The notes under the pieces were generated by a model. The model saw only the letters and a list, made by a program, of their open reading frames with translations, was not told the DNA's origin and ran no database searches. Positions 48,401-57,865 of a DNA stretch of 64,000 nucleotides are shown one piece after another. Each line of letters starts with the position of its first letter. Positions within the stretch are counted from its first letter, which is position 1. A program made the translations under genes and the position numbers. Source of the DNA: Nectonema munidae (Eukaryota; Nematomorpha; Nectonematoida; Nectonematidae); NCBI GenBank assembly GCA_030549495.1, contig JAUIRK010000897.1, positions 331,001 to 395,000 of the forward strand. The letters run 5' to 3'.

Positions 48401-51400
48401 AAAAAGAGGAAAAATGAATTAGAAGAAGACACCACGAGGGATGTCAAACATGGTCAAATGCCATCCTCAATATAATTTTATCATGCAGATAAAATGATTT
48501 TCTACATTGCATAATAAGGTTTGAAGTCAATATGTTATATGACTAGATTATTGATTTTTTTTATAGTAAAGACTAGGAAAATTGTTAAGTAAATAAATTT
48601 TAAAAATTTTTTGTTTATAAATTCCTTTATTATATTTATAATGTTGTTTTTACTTATAATAAATTAGGTTCATAAATTTATCGATTCTTTTTCTGCCAAC
48701 CTTGATAATAATAATAGATGTGAATTCAGAAAATAAAATAAATTATTTTTTTTTTTTTTTTTTAATTTTAATTTAAAAATAAATTTTTAAAATTTTTTTT
48801 TTTTCCTTTTTTTTTATAATAAATTTAAAAAATAATAAAAAAAAAAACCCCCCCCCAATTGGTTTCAAGACTAACTAAGGGAGATGAACAAAAAGGTGTC
48901 CATGGTAAATAAATCTGCTAAAATCAGTCCCTTAAAACGATTTCAGTTTGATATCCTTTGCTTAAGCTGGCGCTTCTCAACCGTGGGCGCATGCATCGCC
49001 TACTTCGTGGCGAAAATGGAATTCAGGTGGCCAATTTTTTATGAAACAGTTCGAAGATGCATAAACAAATATTCAAATATTTTTGCAAAACTTACTTTTT
49101 AAATAGGAATAGTTAAAATTTTCTTTATCATAAATTTCAGCTGAATTAAACCAGTGATTCTAAAACGTTTTCTCTGAACGGTCCATTTTTTAATTTTAAA
49201 AAAAACAAGCACCCCCTTATTAGATAATAAAAAACATGATTGCGCATTTTTACTTGAATAACATATGTGCTCATTTTTATACCAAGATTTAGGAATATTT
49301 ATATTTGTATTAAAAAGCATATTGGAAAATGATTTTTTTATTCATACGTGAGATAAATGTTGCTTTCATCTTCACTAGTTCGTTAACTTTAACTTTAACT
49401 AACCTCACATCGATTTTATTGCTTTAGTTTTTATCGCAAAGTTTGTTAAAAATTCTGATTGGCAAAGACATTTCGCTGAAAAAAGAATCAGATCCTTTAG
49501 AATTTAGATAATACTTTTAAAGTTAAATAAACTAATATATTTAATTTATAATGATTATAATGATATACAGGCTTTTAGCGCAATTAAAAGCTTCAGCGTG
49601 TATTTTTTATTTTAGAACTTTGAAAAAAGCTTCCGTACATGCTGAGACCTAAGTTGACTTTTAAGCATCTTAATTTTGTTTCAGTAAAAATAACCCTTGG
49701 TGAATACACCAAACACAAAATACCAAGCTTAAAATATTGGTCAAGCTATATTACTATGGTTTTATAAACATAAATAACCGTGCACATATGTCTTTTTCGA
49801 AGCGAAATGTGTAAGTACATTTATAAGAGAGATTTAATTGCAATAAAAACCACATGTAAACTTATTGTTGCAATACGACTAAGTACTAATTTATATTCTT
49901 TGCGTAAAGCGTATTTTCAAACGCAGAGAAAAGTATGACTTTTTTATTTTTGTAACATCACGTTTCACTTTTACAATAACCCTTGATACAGACACAGGAC
50001 TGGCGTTATAAAAGTACTCTGACTTCTTTCGTTTGTTCACAAAGATGCTTCTACGTATGAAATACTCTGTCAAGTACAAGTTACATGTGTTCAAATATGC
50101 AGAAGAATCAAATAATTGTCTTGATTCTCAGAAATACAACATAATCTAATCCGAGATTTGAGGAAGAATGCTGTCAAAACAGCTACAATGCCTCAAAGTC
50201 TGCAGAAAGAGGGAAAAAATTCATTGGCGTGAACTGGCGAACGATCTTATTAACTGGATCCAATAGGTGAAGGAAAGTCCGGCTTCATTATAACAAGAAA
50301 CATGATTCGAATTAAAAAAAATAAAACACTCTTCGACTGTAAAGCTACTATAAGTTCGTGCACACGATTTATACGACGAAATGACGTTGTAGTGCGCCAG
50401 AAGACAAAAAATAGCGTAATGAATCTCAAAATATCTTGAAAAGTAGATTCCATACTTTAAGGCATACAATGCATCAAAATAAAAGGAAGCAAATTGCCTA
50501 CCAAACATCTGAAATTGGAAGCACGGACGGGAAGAGACGTCGGTTTGTTTTGATAAAAACACGTAAAGGCGACAAGACGATTTTAATAAAACTACTAACC
50601 GCGAAAAAACTCACTACAGTTGTTTTGTCAGGTTTGGCTGATGGCACAAGACTAAAGCTAATGGTCATTTCCAAGAGGAAAACTATACAGAAAGTAGGGT
50701 TGTCAGATGTTCTGGTTTTCCAAGATTGCCTGCGTTTTACCATCGTTTATTAATAGAAACCCGGGAGATTTAGAAAAACCCCGGTTTTTCATTCACTAAT
50801 CTTATAGTTCCAATAAAGGAGAGTTTAGAAAAATTTAACTCTACGTATGATATTGATATCTCTTTTTTCAGTATAAAAACTCCTCTATAGCTTTCAAAAT
50901 TTTTCTCATATATTAATTGTTTTTGTAAGGAATGAGAAATTCGGTTCTTGAATTTTTTCAGGACATTTTTGTCACAATTTGAGGTTTTAAAATATGGAAA
51001 TGTAACTTAAATAAACTTTCCTGATGCAATCATTTGTTTTCACCTAAAAAGATATATGAATGAAGAAGTGAAATTTTGAATTAATCGATGGTGGAGATAG
51101 ACGAGGCGGTTTGTCCCATGCGAAAAGTATGCTTGTCTGGTACTTATTCAGCGCTCATGATTTTGACTCAGTAAAAAGAACGCTAAACAACTGTAAAACA
51201 GACTATACTCTTATACCAGGAGGCCTTAGAAGTATTGTTCAGCTACTAGACGTTTTTTGAACAAGCCCTTTAAGAAAATGGATGAGAAATGGTCGATGTA
51301 GATGATTGATGGAGAGAAGTCCGGTACCAAGTCTGGGATTATGAGAGCAACGCCTCTTGAAACCATTGGCCAGAGGGTTATGAATTGTGCAATCAAGGCA

Positions 51401-54400
51401 ATGGTATAACAAGCTTTCAAAAAATGCTCCATTTCAAATGCTCTGATCAGGCAGGTGTCGGTAGCCTATGACACACGTGCGAATTGTGGCACACGAAGAA
51501 ATACACAATGACACACACACCTCTATAAATGTCCATTTTTACATTTAAATAATAAATTAATAAGACTAGCCAAGCAACTAAAACACTTAAATATTGCGTT
51601 TACCAGAAACCCATCTAATTTATTAAATATTTAACTAGCAAATTAACCCCCAACGATGACGAGACAGCTTTAAGTCTTTATTTATATTCTTTGCTTTGAT
51701 GAACTATTCTCTTGAACTAAATTATTTGTATAGGTAAACTTCAGCTCATTATTTAAACCACTAATCAGGGGTCGGCAAAGAGGTCGATAATAGATCTTTG
51801 GGGGTCGAAAAGATAGACAAACTTACCAAATTGTGCTATGCTTTTTTTACTTTATAGTAGTAATCAATCTCCTTTTTCTTTTAAAACATAGCTTAGGACA
51901 TTGTATAGTATAAGAGGTCGACAGACATTTCGCCCCATAGATAATTGGCCCCATAGACAGTTCACCCAATGGACAAATTGTCTCAGGCTATTTGTTTCAT
52001 CCATCTTTCCTTATTATATGTGTAGCATGAGGCAAATCGTCTTATGAAAATTATGAGGCGAATTATTTTATGAAAATAATGGGGCAAATTGTTTTATGAA
52101 AATAGTGAGATGAATTGTCCATGAGACAAAATGTCTTATGAAAATAATGGGGCGAATTGTCCATGAGACAAAATGTCTTATGAAAATAATGGGGCGAATT
52201 GTCCATGGGACGAACTGTCTTATGAAAATAATGGGGCGAATTGTTCATGGGACGAACTGTCTTATGAAAATAATGGGGCGAAATGTCTGAGGACCGTATA
52301 AGATATATGAAACATATTTGGTTTGTATTTTTCTCTTAATTGTTGGACATTGATTAATGTTTTTATGAAACATTTCTATCTGGGGTAGGGGTCGATATGA
52401 AGACAAATGTTCTATGAAGGGGTCGACGGGTAAAAAAGTTTGCCAATCCCTGATTTAAATCTGCTATAAATCAATAATTTTATTTATTATATTTTATTTT
52501 AAAAATAAATCTACTGTAATCAAACAATTCTACTTCCGTAGATCCGAGAGGTTTATTCACAACAAATTTACATTCAATATTCTTTACTCAAACTAAAATT
52601 TCTTGAAAGAATTTTTGTTAGATATTCTAGTTTTAATGAATAGAAGACAAAATAGAGCTAAAATAATATTATCCTTCATAATGGAAAAATATTATGAAGC
52701 AGCTTTTTGAGTTTTTTGCCATCTTTAAAACGTAACGCATGTTTTATATCAAGTTGTTCAGTTTTGCTTAAAATGAGTAGACTCTAAAAATATTTTAAGG
52801 GTCAAACTTAGATGCAATGATTATTTCATCTTCATTTTGGTACTTATCAGTGAGAGCAACAATTTTTAAGTAGTTTTTCTTTTTTGTTTTTCTACTGTTG
52901 GGCTGATGAATGAATTAGAAACGGAATTAAGCAAGTACCTCCTCTGATGTAGAAGGATGATGCCCGAGCTAAAGAATAAAAAGGTTTTCAAGAAATCTTG
53001 ACTTTGGGAATTCAATAAATCATTTAAAATTTTTGCAGATAAAAATAAAAAATACCATAAGTGTGAACGTGTTCTAAAGAGTCAATGGAATTCAAATTGT
53101 ACAAAGAGTATCCACTTCGAGAGCCAACAACTAAAGAACTATAAAAAAAATAATTTATTTATTAGATAAAGTGAATTCTAGTATAATTAATGTTAAAATC
53201 ATGCTGCAAAGCAAACAAAAATTGCTGACTAAAATGTCCGAAGAAAAATTCTGTTATTATAATCATTTGTTCTAATCAAAAATTAGAACTTGTATAAGAT
53301 TTTTAAATGTATAAATGGACAAATTCATTGTTAATTTACTTCCCTTTTTTGGAGAATAAAGAAGCGCTTTAAAAATGCAAAAAATATGTTGTAAATTTAT
53401 TTGTTTCAACTTACAATATCAAGATTTATCAAAACCAAAGATTCGAAAGAAATAAAAGCATAAAGATTTATCTCCTCAAGAAAAAGAAAAAATTGTCGAA
53501 AATATGCGAACACAAAACTGTCGTGTAATTAAATTTGTCAGAAACGTCAGACTGCTGATAATGATAACGACTATTGAACCTGGGAAAAAACAGCCGATTG
53601 CAATAAGGAAGACGAAATTTTAGAAACAAGTTCAACCAATTTCCAAATGCAAGAGCTCTACTCTCAAAGGCATGATCACGAACAGTTCATTTAGAGATTC
53701 ATTGATGAAAAGAAAGGACACACAATATTTGAAGATACCCAGAAAAGATCATGTTCGATGTAATAAATAGGGGTTTTTAATCATTTAAATTATCTAAATA
53801 AAGTATTATTAGGACAATTTTACATTCTTTGCTTCATCCATGATTATCTTATTCAATCCTTTTTGATGAGAAACAGTATAATGAAAGGGATGGCCAAGTT
53901 TTTAATCTGCTTTCATCATTATATTATCTGCCGCTTAATGTTATCAACCGGTTACTCTTTTCAAACAGATGTAATCCAGGAGTGCACATAATAAACGAAT
54001 TATACTGTATATAATATATAAAATGAATAAAATATTATAAAGATTTATTTCTTGGATAAAAATATATTTGAATTGAAGATGGATGTGAATGTGAAAACAA
54101 GAAAAGCAGAGCAGCTTACCTGCTTACTAACCTGGTAACTACCAGTCTGCGTTTACTATTGCTTTTTAATACAAATCTTCTGTTTCGTCTGAATATACTG
54201 GTCGTTTATGGGTTAAAATTTTAATCAGTAACAATGATGGTATTTAAAAAGAAGAATAAATTATTGCCTATAAAAATAATGGTTCAAATAAAATGTATTC
54301 AAAATTGCTTATTAAAATTTAAAATATTTACTTATAAATGAAACGTGGATTTAAGGGAACTTAAAGTTTAATTAACTTTTAAGATTACTCTTCAAATTTA

Positions 54401-55377
54401 GTATTTTTGACACCGTTTCAATGACAATACTAATAATGGTTACTGGTTAGTATAAAAGCTATTTAGGAAATTTCTGACAAATGTAAAACAATAAAGTTAA
54501 AGATAAAAACTATGCAGATAGAGAAAAAGATTCCTTGTATCAAAAAGGCACAATTTGGGGCTTGCTTGTACCCAATTATGAGCAGTGAAGTCGGACTGTT
54601 GAGATGATTCAAAAACGAAACAATCAAAGATCAAGGCCAGTCGTCTAGATCAGGATTTTTCAACCATGGGGATAGGCCATTTTGGCCGAAAATAAAATCA
54701 GACAGGCAAAGATAAATTAGCAGCATCTTTTAGCACAGTAAGTATAAAGCAAGCCAAGTATCACATTGATATACTACACAATGCTAAGTAATATTTTAGC
54801 CTTCATTCAGTAATTTTCTTTTTTCAAAAAATGATATAAATATAAAATATTGAAGGAAGAAGACACTTTATCTTATATAAAAACAACTATTTTCGGAGTA
54901 TAAACCCCGTTATCAACTTTGTAGATAAATAATAAGTGGCGTAAGTTACTTCATTTCATAAACTTTTTTTTCACTTATTATCTACAAAGTTTATAAAGGG
55001 GTTTATACTCCAAAAATAGTTGTTTATATATATAAAAAAAGTGTCCTCTTCTTTCAATATTTTATATTTATATAATTTCTTGAATTTTAATTCAATGGGC
55101 ATTACCGTCAAAAAGAATTTTTTTTCATTGAATTGAAATTTAATTAAAATCTTTTAGGTCAAATAGTAGTGCTTAATAAGATAATTTGTTGGAATTATCT
55201 GTTAGATAGACCCATTCAGTAGTGATGCTGTGATGAATCGGTAAGTAGGAAAGAAAATAATAGAACAGTTAGAAAGTAATTAAACTAAATTGAGAAAAGG
55301 AAAAAAACCTACCTACAGTCTTGGTTGAAAGTAACAAAAAGAAGTTGGTTGTCTATGTTGTTTTCACTAATAGTCAT
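33428..55377 (-). CDS. WIPI2: WIPI2/Atg18-type PROPPIN, complete ten-exon gene
   Basis: WIPI proteins are seven-bladed WD40 proteins that bind PI3P on forming autophagosomes and recruit ATG16L1. Coding exons in transcript order: 55377-55313, 53138-53056, 48393-48227, 46157-45963, 40443-40351, 39793-39723, 38830-38714, 35566-35393, 33798-33691, 33635-33428. All donors are GT, all acceptors AG, and the phases fit throughout, giving 1281 nt and 426 residues. Landmarks are [11 protein letters not shown] near the start, [49 protein letters not shown], and [20 protein letters not shown]. The lipid-binding FRRG motif is at about residues 219-222 (FEFRRGVIR), followed by [14 protein letters not shown]. 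The last exon encodes a divergent acidic, Asn-rich tail. The start ATG follows aaca and matches the family N-terminus. Introns range from 55 bp (33636-33690) to about 5.5 kb and hold most of the local transposons. WIPI1 is the alternative paralogue; these are one gene in many invertebrates. Confidence 0.93.
34913..35049. mobile_element. TTAA-bounded MITE, copy h, in WIPI2 intron 8
   Basis: 137 bp with TTAA at both ends. Termini are TTAACCCATTAAGTCCCAAT and the inverse of TTAACCCATTAAGTACCAT. The interior is collinear with the inverse of copy a (ataagtaatttcatcttcgt, ataaatcgtctgcg, atatcgtctgattt). Confidence 0.85.
36317..37370 (-). pseudogene. piggyBac transposase remnant split by a SINE, in WIPI2 intron 7
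   Basis: On the minus strand, an N-terminal acidic start ([16 protein letters not shown]) lies at about 37350-37260 and is cut off by the insert at 36872-37218. Downstream, 36848-36552 has [18 protein letters not shown] and 36571-36317 has [38 protein letters not shown] and [15 protein letters not shown]. These are in the right piggyBac order up to the first catalytic block (IISIYEST, where the family has SIDEsM; the Asp is replaced). Everything C-terminal to that is missing. Frame changes occur between pieces. Confidence 0.75.
36861..37229 (-). mobile_element. SINE-like insert with (CAA)n tail, TSD tattcaacatg
   Basis: A 347-bp insert (36872-37218) is flanked by identical 11-mers TATTCAACATG at 36861-36871 and 37219-37229, the pattern left by LINE-driven insertion. 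Read on the minus strand it ends in GGGGCTAACAACAACAA. That (CAA)n tail resembles the 3' end of the LINE fragment at 1655. It has no open frame. A weak box A-like TAGCAGAAGCTTGG lies near its start, with no good box B. Confidence 0.7.
37371..38713. other. WIPI2 intron 7, remainder
   Basis: No element recognised. A perfect 11-bp hairpin stem (gatgtagaatt at 37841-37851, inverse at 37863-37873) is present. Confidence 0.35.
40822..40955. repeat. GGACATT-type palindromic repeat in WIPI2 intron 4
   Basis: Contains repeated and inverted ggacattt/ggccgaac/tttgtccgaa blocks (tggacatttcaatg at the left, cagacatttgtccgaa at the right). It is loosely similar in style to 1046-1193 and 51915-52295. Boundaries are approximate. 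Confidence 0.4.
41400..42390 (-). pseudogene. LINE fragment: end of endonuclease joined to 3' coding end
   Basis: On the minus strand 42390-41995 encodes [12 protein letters not shown] and [20 protein letters not shown], the last part of an AP-endonuclease domain with its 'SDH'. This parallels LIDNFFLNND and FFSDHIPILLSL in the LINE at 60-64 kb. About 41600-41410 encodes the very C-terminal segment ([20 protein letters not shown]). The whole reverse transcriptase between them is missing, so this is an internally deleted copy inside WIPI2 intron 4. Confidence 0.65.
42391..45962. other. WIPI2 intron 4, left-over sequence
   Basis: Mostly AT-rich. C/G-rich runs lie near 42885-42945 and 43811-43825 (hAT-MITE-like, ends not found). 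An imperfect 20-bp inverted pair lies at 45272-45291 and 45582-45601 (aaacactcg...atccgc). A ctcgcgtattatgc motif near 45155 and ctcgtgtatgatgg near 45770 resemble pogo-type subterminal repeats. Confidence 0.35.
46300..46540 (-). mobile_element. tRNA-derived SINE in WIPI2 intron 3
   Basis: On the minus strand, a box A-like TAGTAAGGTTG (46507-46497) is followed 45 nt later, counted from the box A start, by a perfect box B GGTTCGAATCC (46462-46452). That is the tRNA spacing. The sequence continues into a tRNA-unrelated body (about 46440-46310) with cggacatcatttcgtggcat. It is not a functional tRNA: the acceptor stem does not pair. Ends and target duplication are not resolved. Confidence 0.6.
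46575..48226. other. WIPI2 intron 3, remainder
   Basis: AT-rich, no element recognised. Confidence 0.35.
48735..48856. repeat. Low-complexity poly-T/poly-A tract ending in nine C
   Basis: T-, A- and C-homopolymer runs (17 T, several A runs, 9 C at 48848-48856). Such a tract is prone to assembly error. Confidence 0.8.
48968..49146. repeat. Degraded hAT-type repeat, second copy of 1265-1645
   Basis: Shares cttctcaaccgtgggcg, gaattcaggtgg, gccaattttt and aaatttcagctgaa blocks in order with the element at 1.3-1.6 kb. Confidence 0.5.
50150..51445 (+). pseudogene. Tigger transposase remnant in WIPI2 intron 2
   Basis: Plus-strand pieces in family order. About 50230-50400 gives ANDLINWIQ and [14 protein letters not shown], the CENP-B-type DNA-binding region, then [15 protein letters not shown]. 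About 50540-50690 gives [18 protein letters not shown], the 'TvvL...ADGtkLkPm' block. About 51205-51420 gives [27 protein letters not shown] and a C-terminal [15 protein letters not shown]. About 400 bp between 50700 and 51090 are unrelated, perhaps another insertion. It is similar to the pogo element at 12.5-14.3 kb. It lies opposite to WIPI2 transcription. Confidence 0.7.
51766..52452. mobile_element. hAT-type MITE (GGGGTCGA family), copy 2, interrupted
   Basis: Left end CAGGGGTCGGCAAAGAGGTC, right end the inverse of CAGGGATTGGCAAACTTTTT. Outer sequence matches copy 1 at 29892-30207. It is interrupted at 51915-52295 by an unrelated inverted-repeat element. Confidence 0.8.
51908..52302. mobile_element. 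Inverted-repeat element made of 42-bp tandem units, TSD gtataag
   Basis: A 381-bp insert (51915-52295) has ends CAGACATTTCGCCCCAT and its exact inverse, flanked by GTATAAG at 51908-51914 and 52296-52302. The interior holds four 42-bp tandem units (52099-52266; tgaaaataatggggcgaatt, gtccatg, tgtctta), a partial fifth, and two shorter units before them. Comparison with MITE copy 1 shows the insertion point directly. The open frame across the array is a by-product of the 42-bp (14-codon) period. Confidence 0.85.
52453..54126. other. WIPI2 introns 2 and 1 around exon 2
   Basis: Apart from WIPI2 exon 2 (53056-53138) nothing is assigned. A weakly protein-like stretch at 53470-53690 ([17 protein letters not shown]) is not recognised. 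Confidence 0.35.
54127..54216. mobile_element. TTAA-type MITE, copy g, in WIPI2 intron 1
   Basis: Ends taacctggtaactaccagt against the inverse of TTAACCCATAAACGACCAGT. The interior (tgctttttaatacaaatct, tcgtctgaata) matches copy f. Confidence 0.6.
54803..55098. mobile_element. Foldback MITE in WIPI2 intron 1
   Basis: Arms of about 120 bp (54803-54931; 54968-55098) are inverted copies with few mismatches (aaatataaaatattgaa, aacaactattttcggagtat, actttgtagataa). The unpaired loop is about 35 bp. It ends about 215 bp before WIPI2 exon 1. No coding sequence. Confidence 0.75.
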
Positions 55378-55775
55378 TGTTAATGATCATGATTTGTGGA
55401 TGAAAGTTTTTTGTCTAAAATAAAAAAATGTCCTGAAAATGAAGAAATAAAACATAAGGAGGATATTATTATTAAAATAGCAAAGACATTTATTCGGTGC
55501 AGGCGCGGAACTTTAGCGATTACAAAATCTTCGAAAAAGCAAAAATATTTTAAATTGCATCTCAGCGTGTCAAGAACCACGCAAACAATTCAAAAATAAA
55601 TTAATGATTAAGTGATCAGTTTTATTTTCCTTGAGGATCTGAATTTTTGAGACTAGTAGTCTGCTTTCTCTTTCAATGGATTTAGAGCAAGTGATCTTGA
55701 TTTCTTTGGAGATTCGTTGGCGATCACGGAGCTTAATTAGTTGATTGATGCGAGCAAGGTAGGTATCCCTTTTTA
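55378..55775. promoter_or_regulatory. WIPI2 5' region, possible bidirectional promoter or unrecognised exon
   Basis: Immediately upstream of the WIPI2 start. The sequence 55640-55758 is more GC-rich than its surroundings. On the plus strand it ends in a strong donor (gagcaag|gtaggt at 55758/55759), as expected for a non-coding first exon of a divergent gene. On the minus strand the same stretch is open for about 70 codons (ARINQLIKLRDRQRISKEIK, charged and helical-looking) without a good acceptor. I cannot choose between these. No TATA box stands out. Confidence 0.3.
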
Positions 55776-57262
55776 AATTTTTAATTAAAAAAATGAGGAA
55801 TTATCGGTAAATTAAGCGAAACAATTTGCAATAGTTTTACAATAAATTTTAAATGTTATAAGAATGAGTATTTAACAATTAAAAGAGCAATAAAACTAGA
55901 GTAGTATTGAAACTAGCGATCTAACAATTAAAATACTATCCAATACTCAGTATTTTTTATTTTTTATTTTTGCGTTAAAATGGTTCATGCATATGTTTTT
56001 CGCTGTACAAATATTCATTGGAAATGGAAGCAAAAGATAACGTTGTTTTCTTTCATGATGAAAAAAAAAACAAATTTAGCACATTTAAATCCAAATAATT
56101 ATATTGAATTTGTATAGTTTGACATTTGTTTGGATTGGATGCTGAAGTTTTAGCTAAATTAATTTCAAGACCATTTTATGCAAATTTTGATTCACGTTTC
56201 CTGTAAATCTTGGATTTGTGTATCTTGCCATTATATGTGCATGAGATATAATAGCCTTAGAAAGTTCATTTTATTATAATCTTTGCAACTTTAACTTCAG
56301 CCAATTTTTTAAAAAAAGAACCTCCTTTTTTAATCACTTATTTGAAGAGATTTTATGTAAGGCTTACAGTTTTAAGCAAAATAAACGACCCATCATATAA
56401 AGAAGACTACTCAAGCTAATTTTACAATCCAAAATTAATGTTATCACTTTACCAACAAATTGTTCTTTTTAAAGTCATGACGACGCCTACCATTTTCATT
56501 GTGATTTAAAAAATATTTTGTATATTCTCGTAAATTTTGAATAAACATTATAAAATTACTTGAATATTTTTAAATATTATTAATTTTATTGAATATTTTA
56601 TTTTGAAATAAAAAAATAGGAAAAAATGTCTCTTGATTTGAGAAAAAATTGTATAAAATTGGCTGAATTATCTCCTTTCAAACTTTTTGATTCCTAAAAT
56701 CGCTAGCTGCATCTTTTGATACCCTTTTTATGGTAGGTGAATGACAATCCCATGTCAAAAACTGTCATCAAAATCAAATATACAATTTTTGAACAAAATT
56801 TTAATATTATAATGCCTATAACTTATAACATACTTTTAAATAAGATACACTCTTGAAAATTTACAATGACATATAATTGGAACACATAACACTTATGACT
56901 TATATATACATATTTTTCAAATAAGCATGGCAACTTTGTAACAAATGTTAGCCAAAATTTTGATTGGTGATAAAAATGCTTAAGAAAACATTCAGTTAGA
57001 TATCAAACAAAATGTATTTTATTTAGGTAAAGAGAAAATGAACACAAAAAAAGGTTGAATTGTCTCGACTTTCAAAATGAAAAATCTATATTGAAGTTTT
57101 ACATTTTCGACCTTTGCGGTCTTTATTAAGAAATATGATACGAGAAAGTAGAAAAAAGAAGAAATATTCAGGCATAGATTACTAATTAGGTTAGCACTTT
57201 CACTTCTTTTTTCCACTTTCTCGTTTATAATTTATAATAAATAGTTTATATTATTTATAAGC
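55776..57262. other. Intergenic stretch, no gene assigned
   Basis: AT-rich. Around 55978-56090 a plus-strand MVHAYVFRCTN start resembles a THAP zinc finger N-terminus but breaks frame quickly; too weak to call. Confidence 0.3.
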
Positions 57263-57865
57263 CAGTGGCTCTCAACCTTTTTACCAGCATGCCCATTTGA
57301 AAGCAAACCTTTCTCTCCACGCCCCTTGTATCTACACATTTAATTCCCTCCTAAATTTTAAAGAAAAATAAATAATATTTTAAATATATATTGTTTTTAT
57401 CAACAATGAATATAAATTAGTGAGATACTGATATAACATTTTAGTAATTATTGGTAATATATTTGATATTTTATTTGATTATTGGTGAGATATTTGACAT
57501 TGCTACTTAAAAACTAGGTCTTTAATGCGTGATTGAATACCAGAATACTACGTAAATGGTTTTCAACATTAAGCGTGTTTCTATACTTATTCTTAATAGC
57601 AATACGAAAAGCAGCCTCACAAACATATGTGGATCCAAACATAGTCAGAATGATAAGATCCTGATTTGAAACTAAAGGGTAAACAGAAATTTATTTGACC
57701 AAGAATACGTTATTCAATAGAGAAAATAGATTAGCAGACTGTAAATAAGTAATGACAAAGTAGTAGTTATGCATTTGTTTCATAAAATACGTATTATAGA
57801 ACTCACGCCTCCCCTTAGAATTTACTGGAAGCACACCTCTTAGGTTAAGAACCACTGCTATAGGC
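57255..57865. mobile_element. hAT-type MITE, TSD ttataagc/ctataggc
   Basis: A 595-bp element (57263-57857) starts CAGTGGCTCTCAACCTTTTT and ends with the inverse of CAGTGGTTCTTAACC. The flanking 8-mers agree at six of eight positions. No transposase frame. Confidence 0.75.

Noticed and set aside
52063-52248. 61-codon repetitive open frame (SPHYFHKT repeats) as a gene
   Set aside because: It is the by-product of a 42-bp tandem repeat, whose period is a multiple of three and which has no stop in this frame; it lies in a MITE in an intron on the coding strand of WIPI2.
52099-52266. Array of 42-bp units as a CRISPR array
   Set aside because: The units are contiguous without variable spacers, and the genome is eukaryotic.
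55396-55599. 67-codon plus-strand frame next to the WIPI2 start
   Set aside because: It starts at GTG, not ATG, and overlaps the presumed WIPI2 5' UTR; no family resemblance was seen.
55978-56095. THAP-domain gene or P-element
   Set aside because: Only the first about 11 residues resemble THAP, followed by a frame break; the later zinc ligands were not found.
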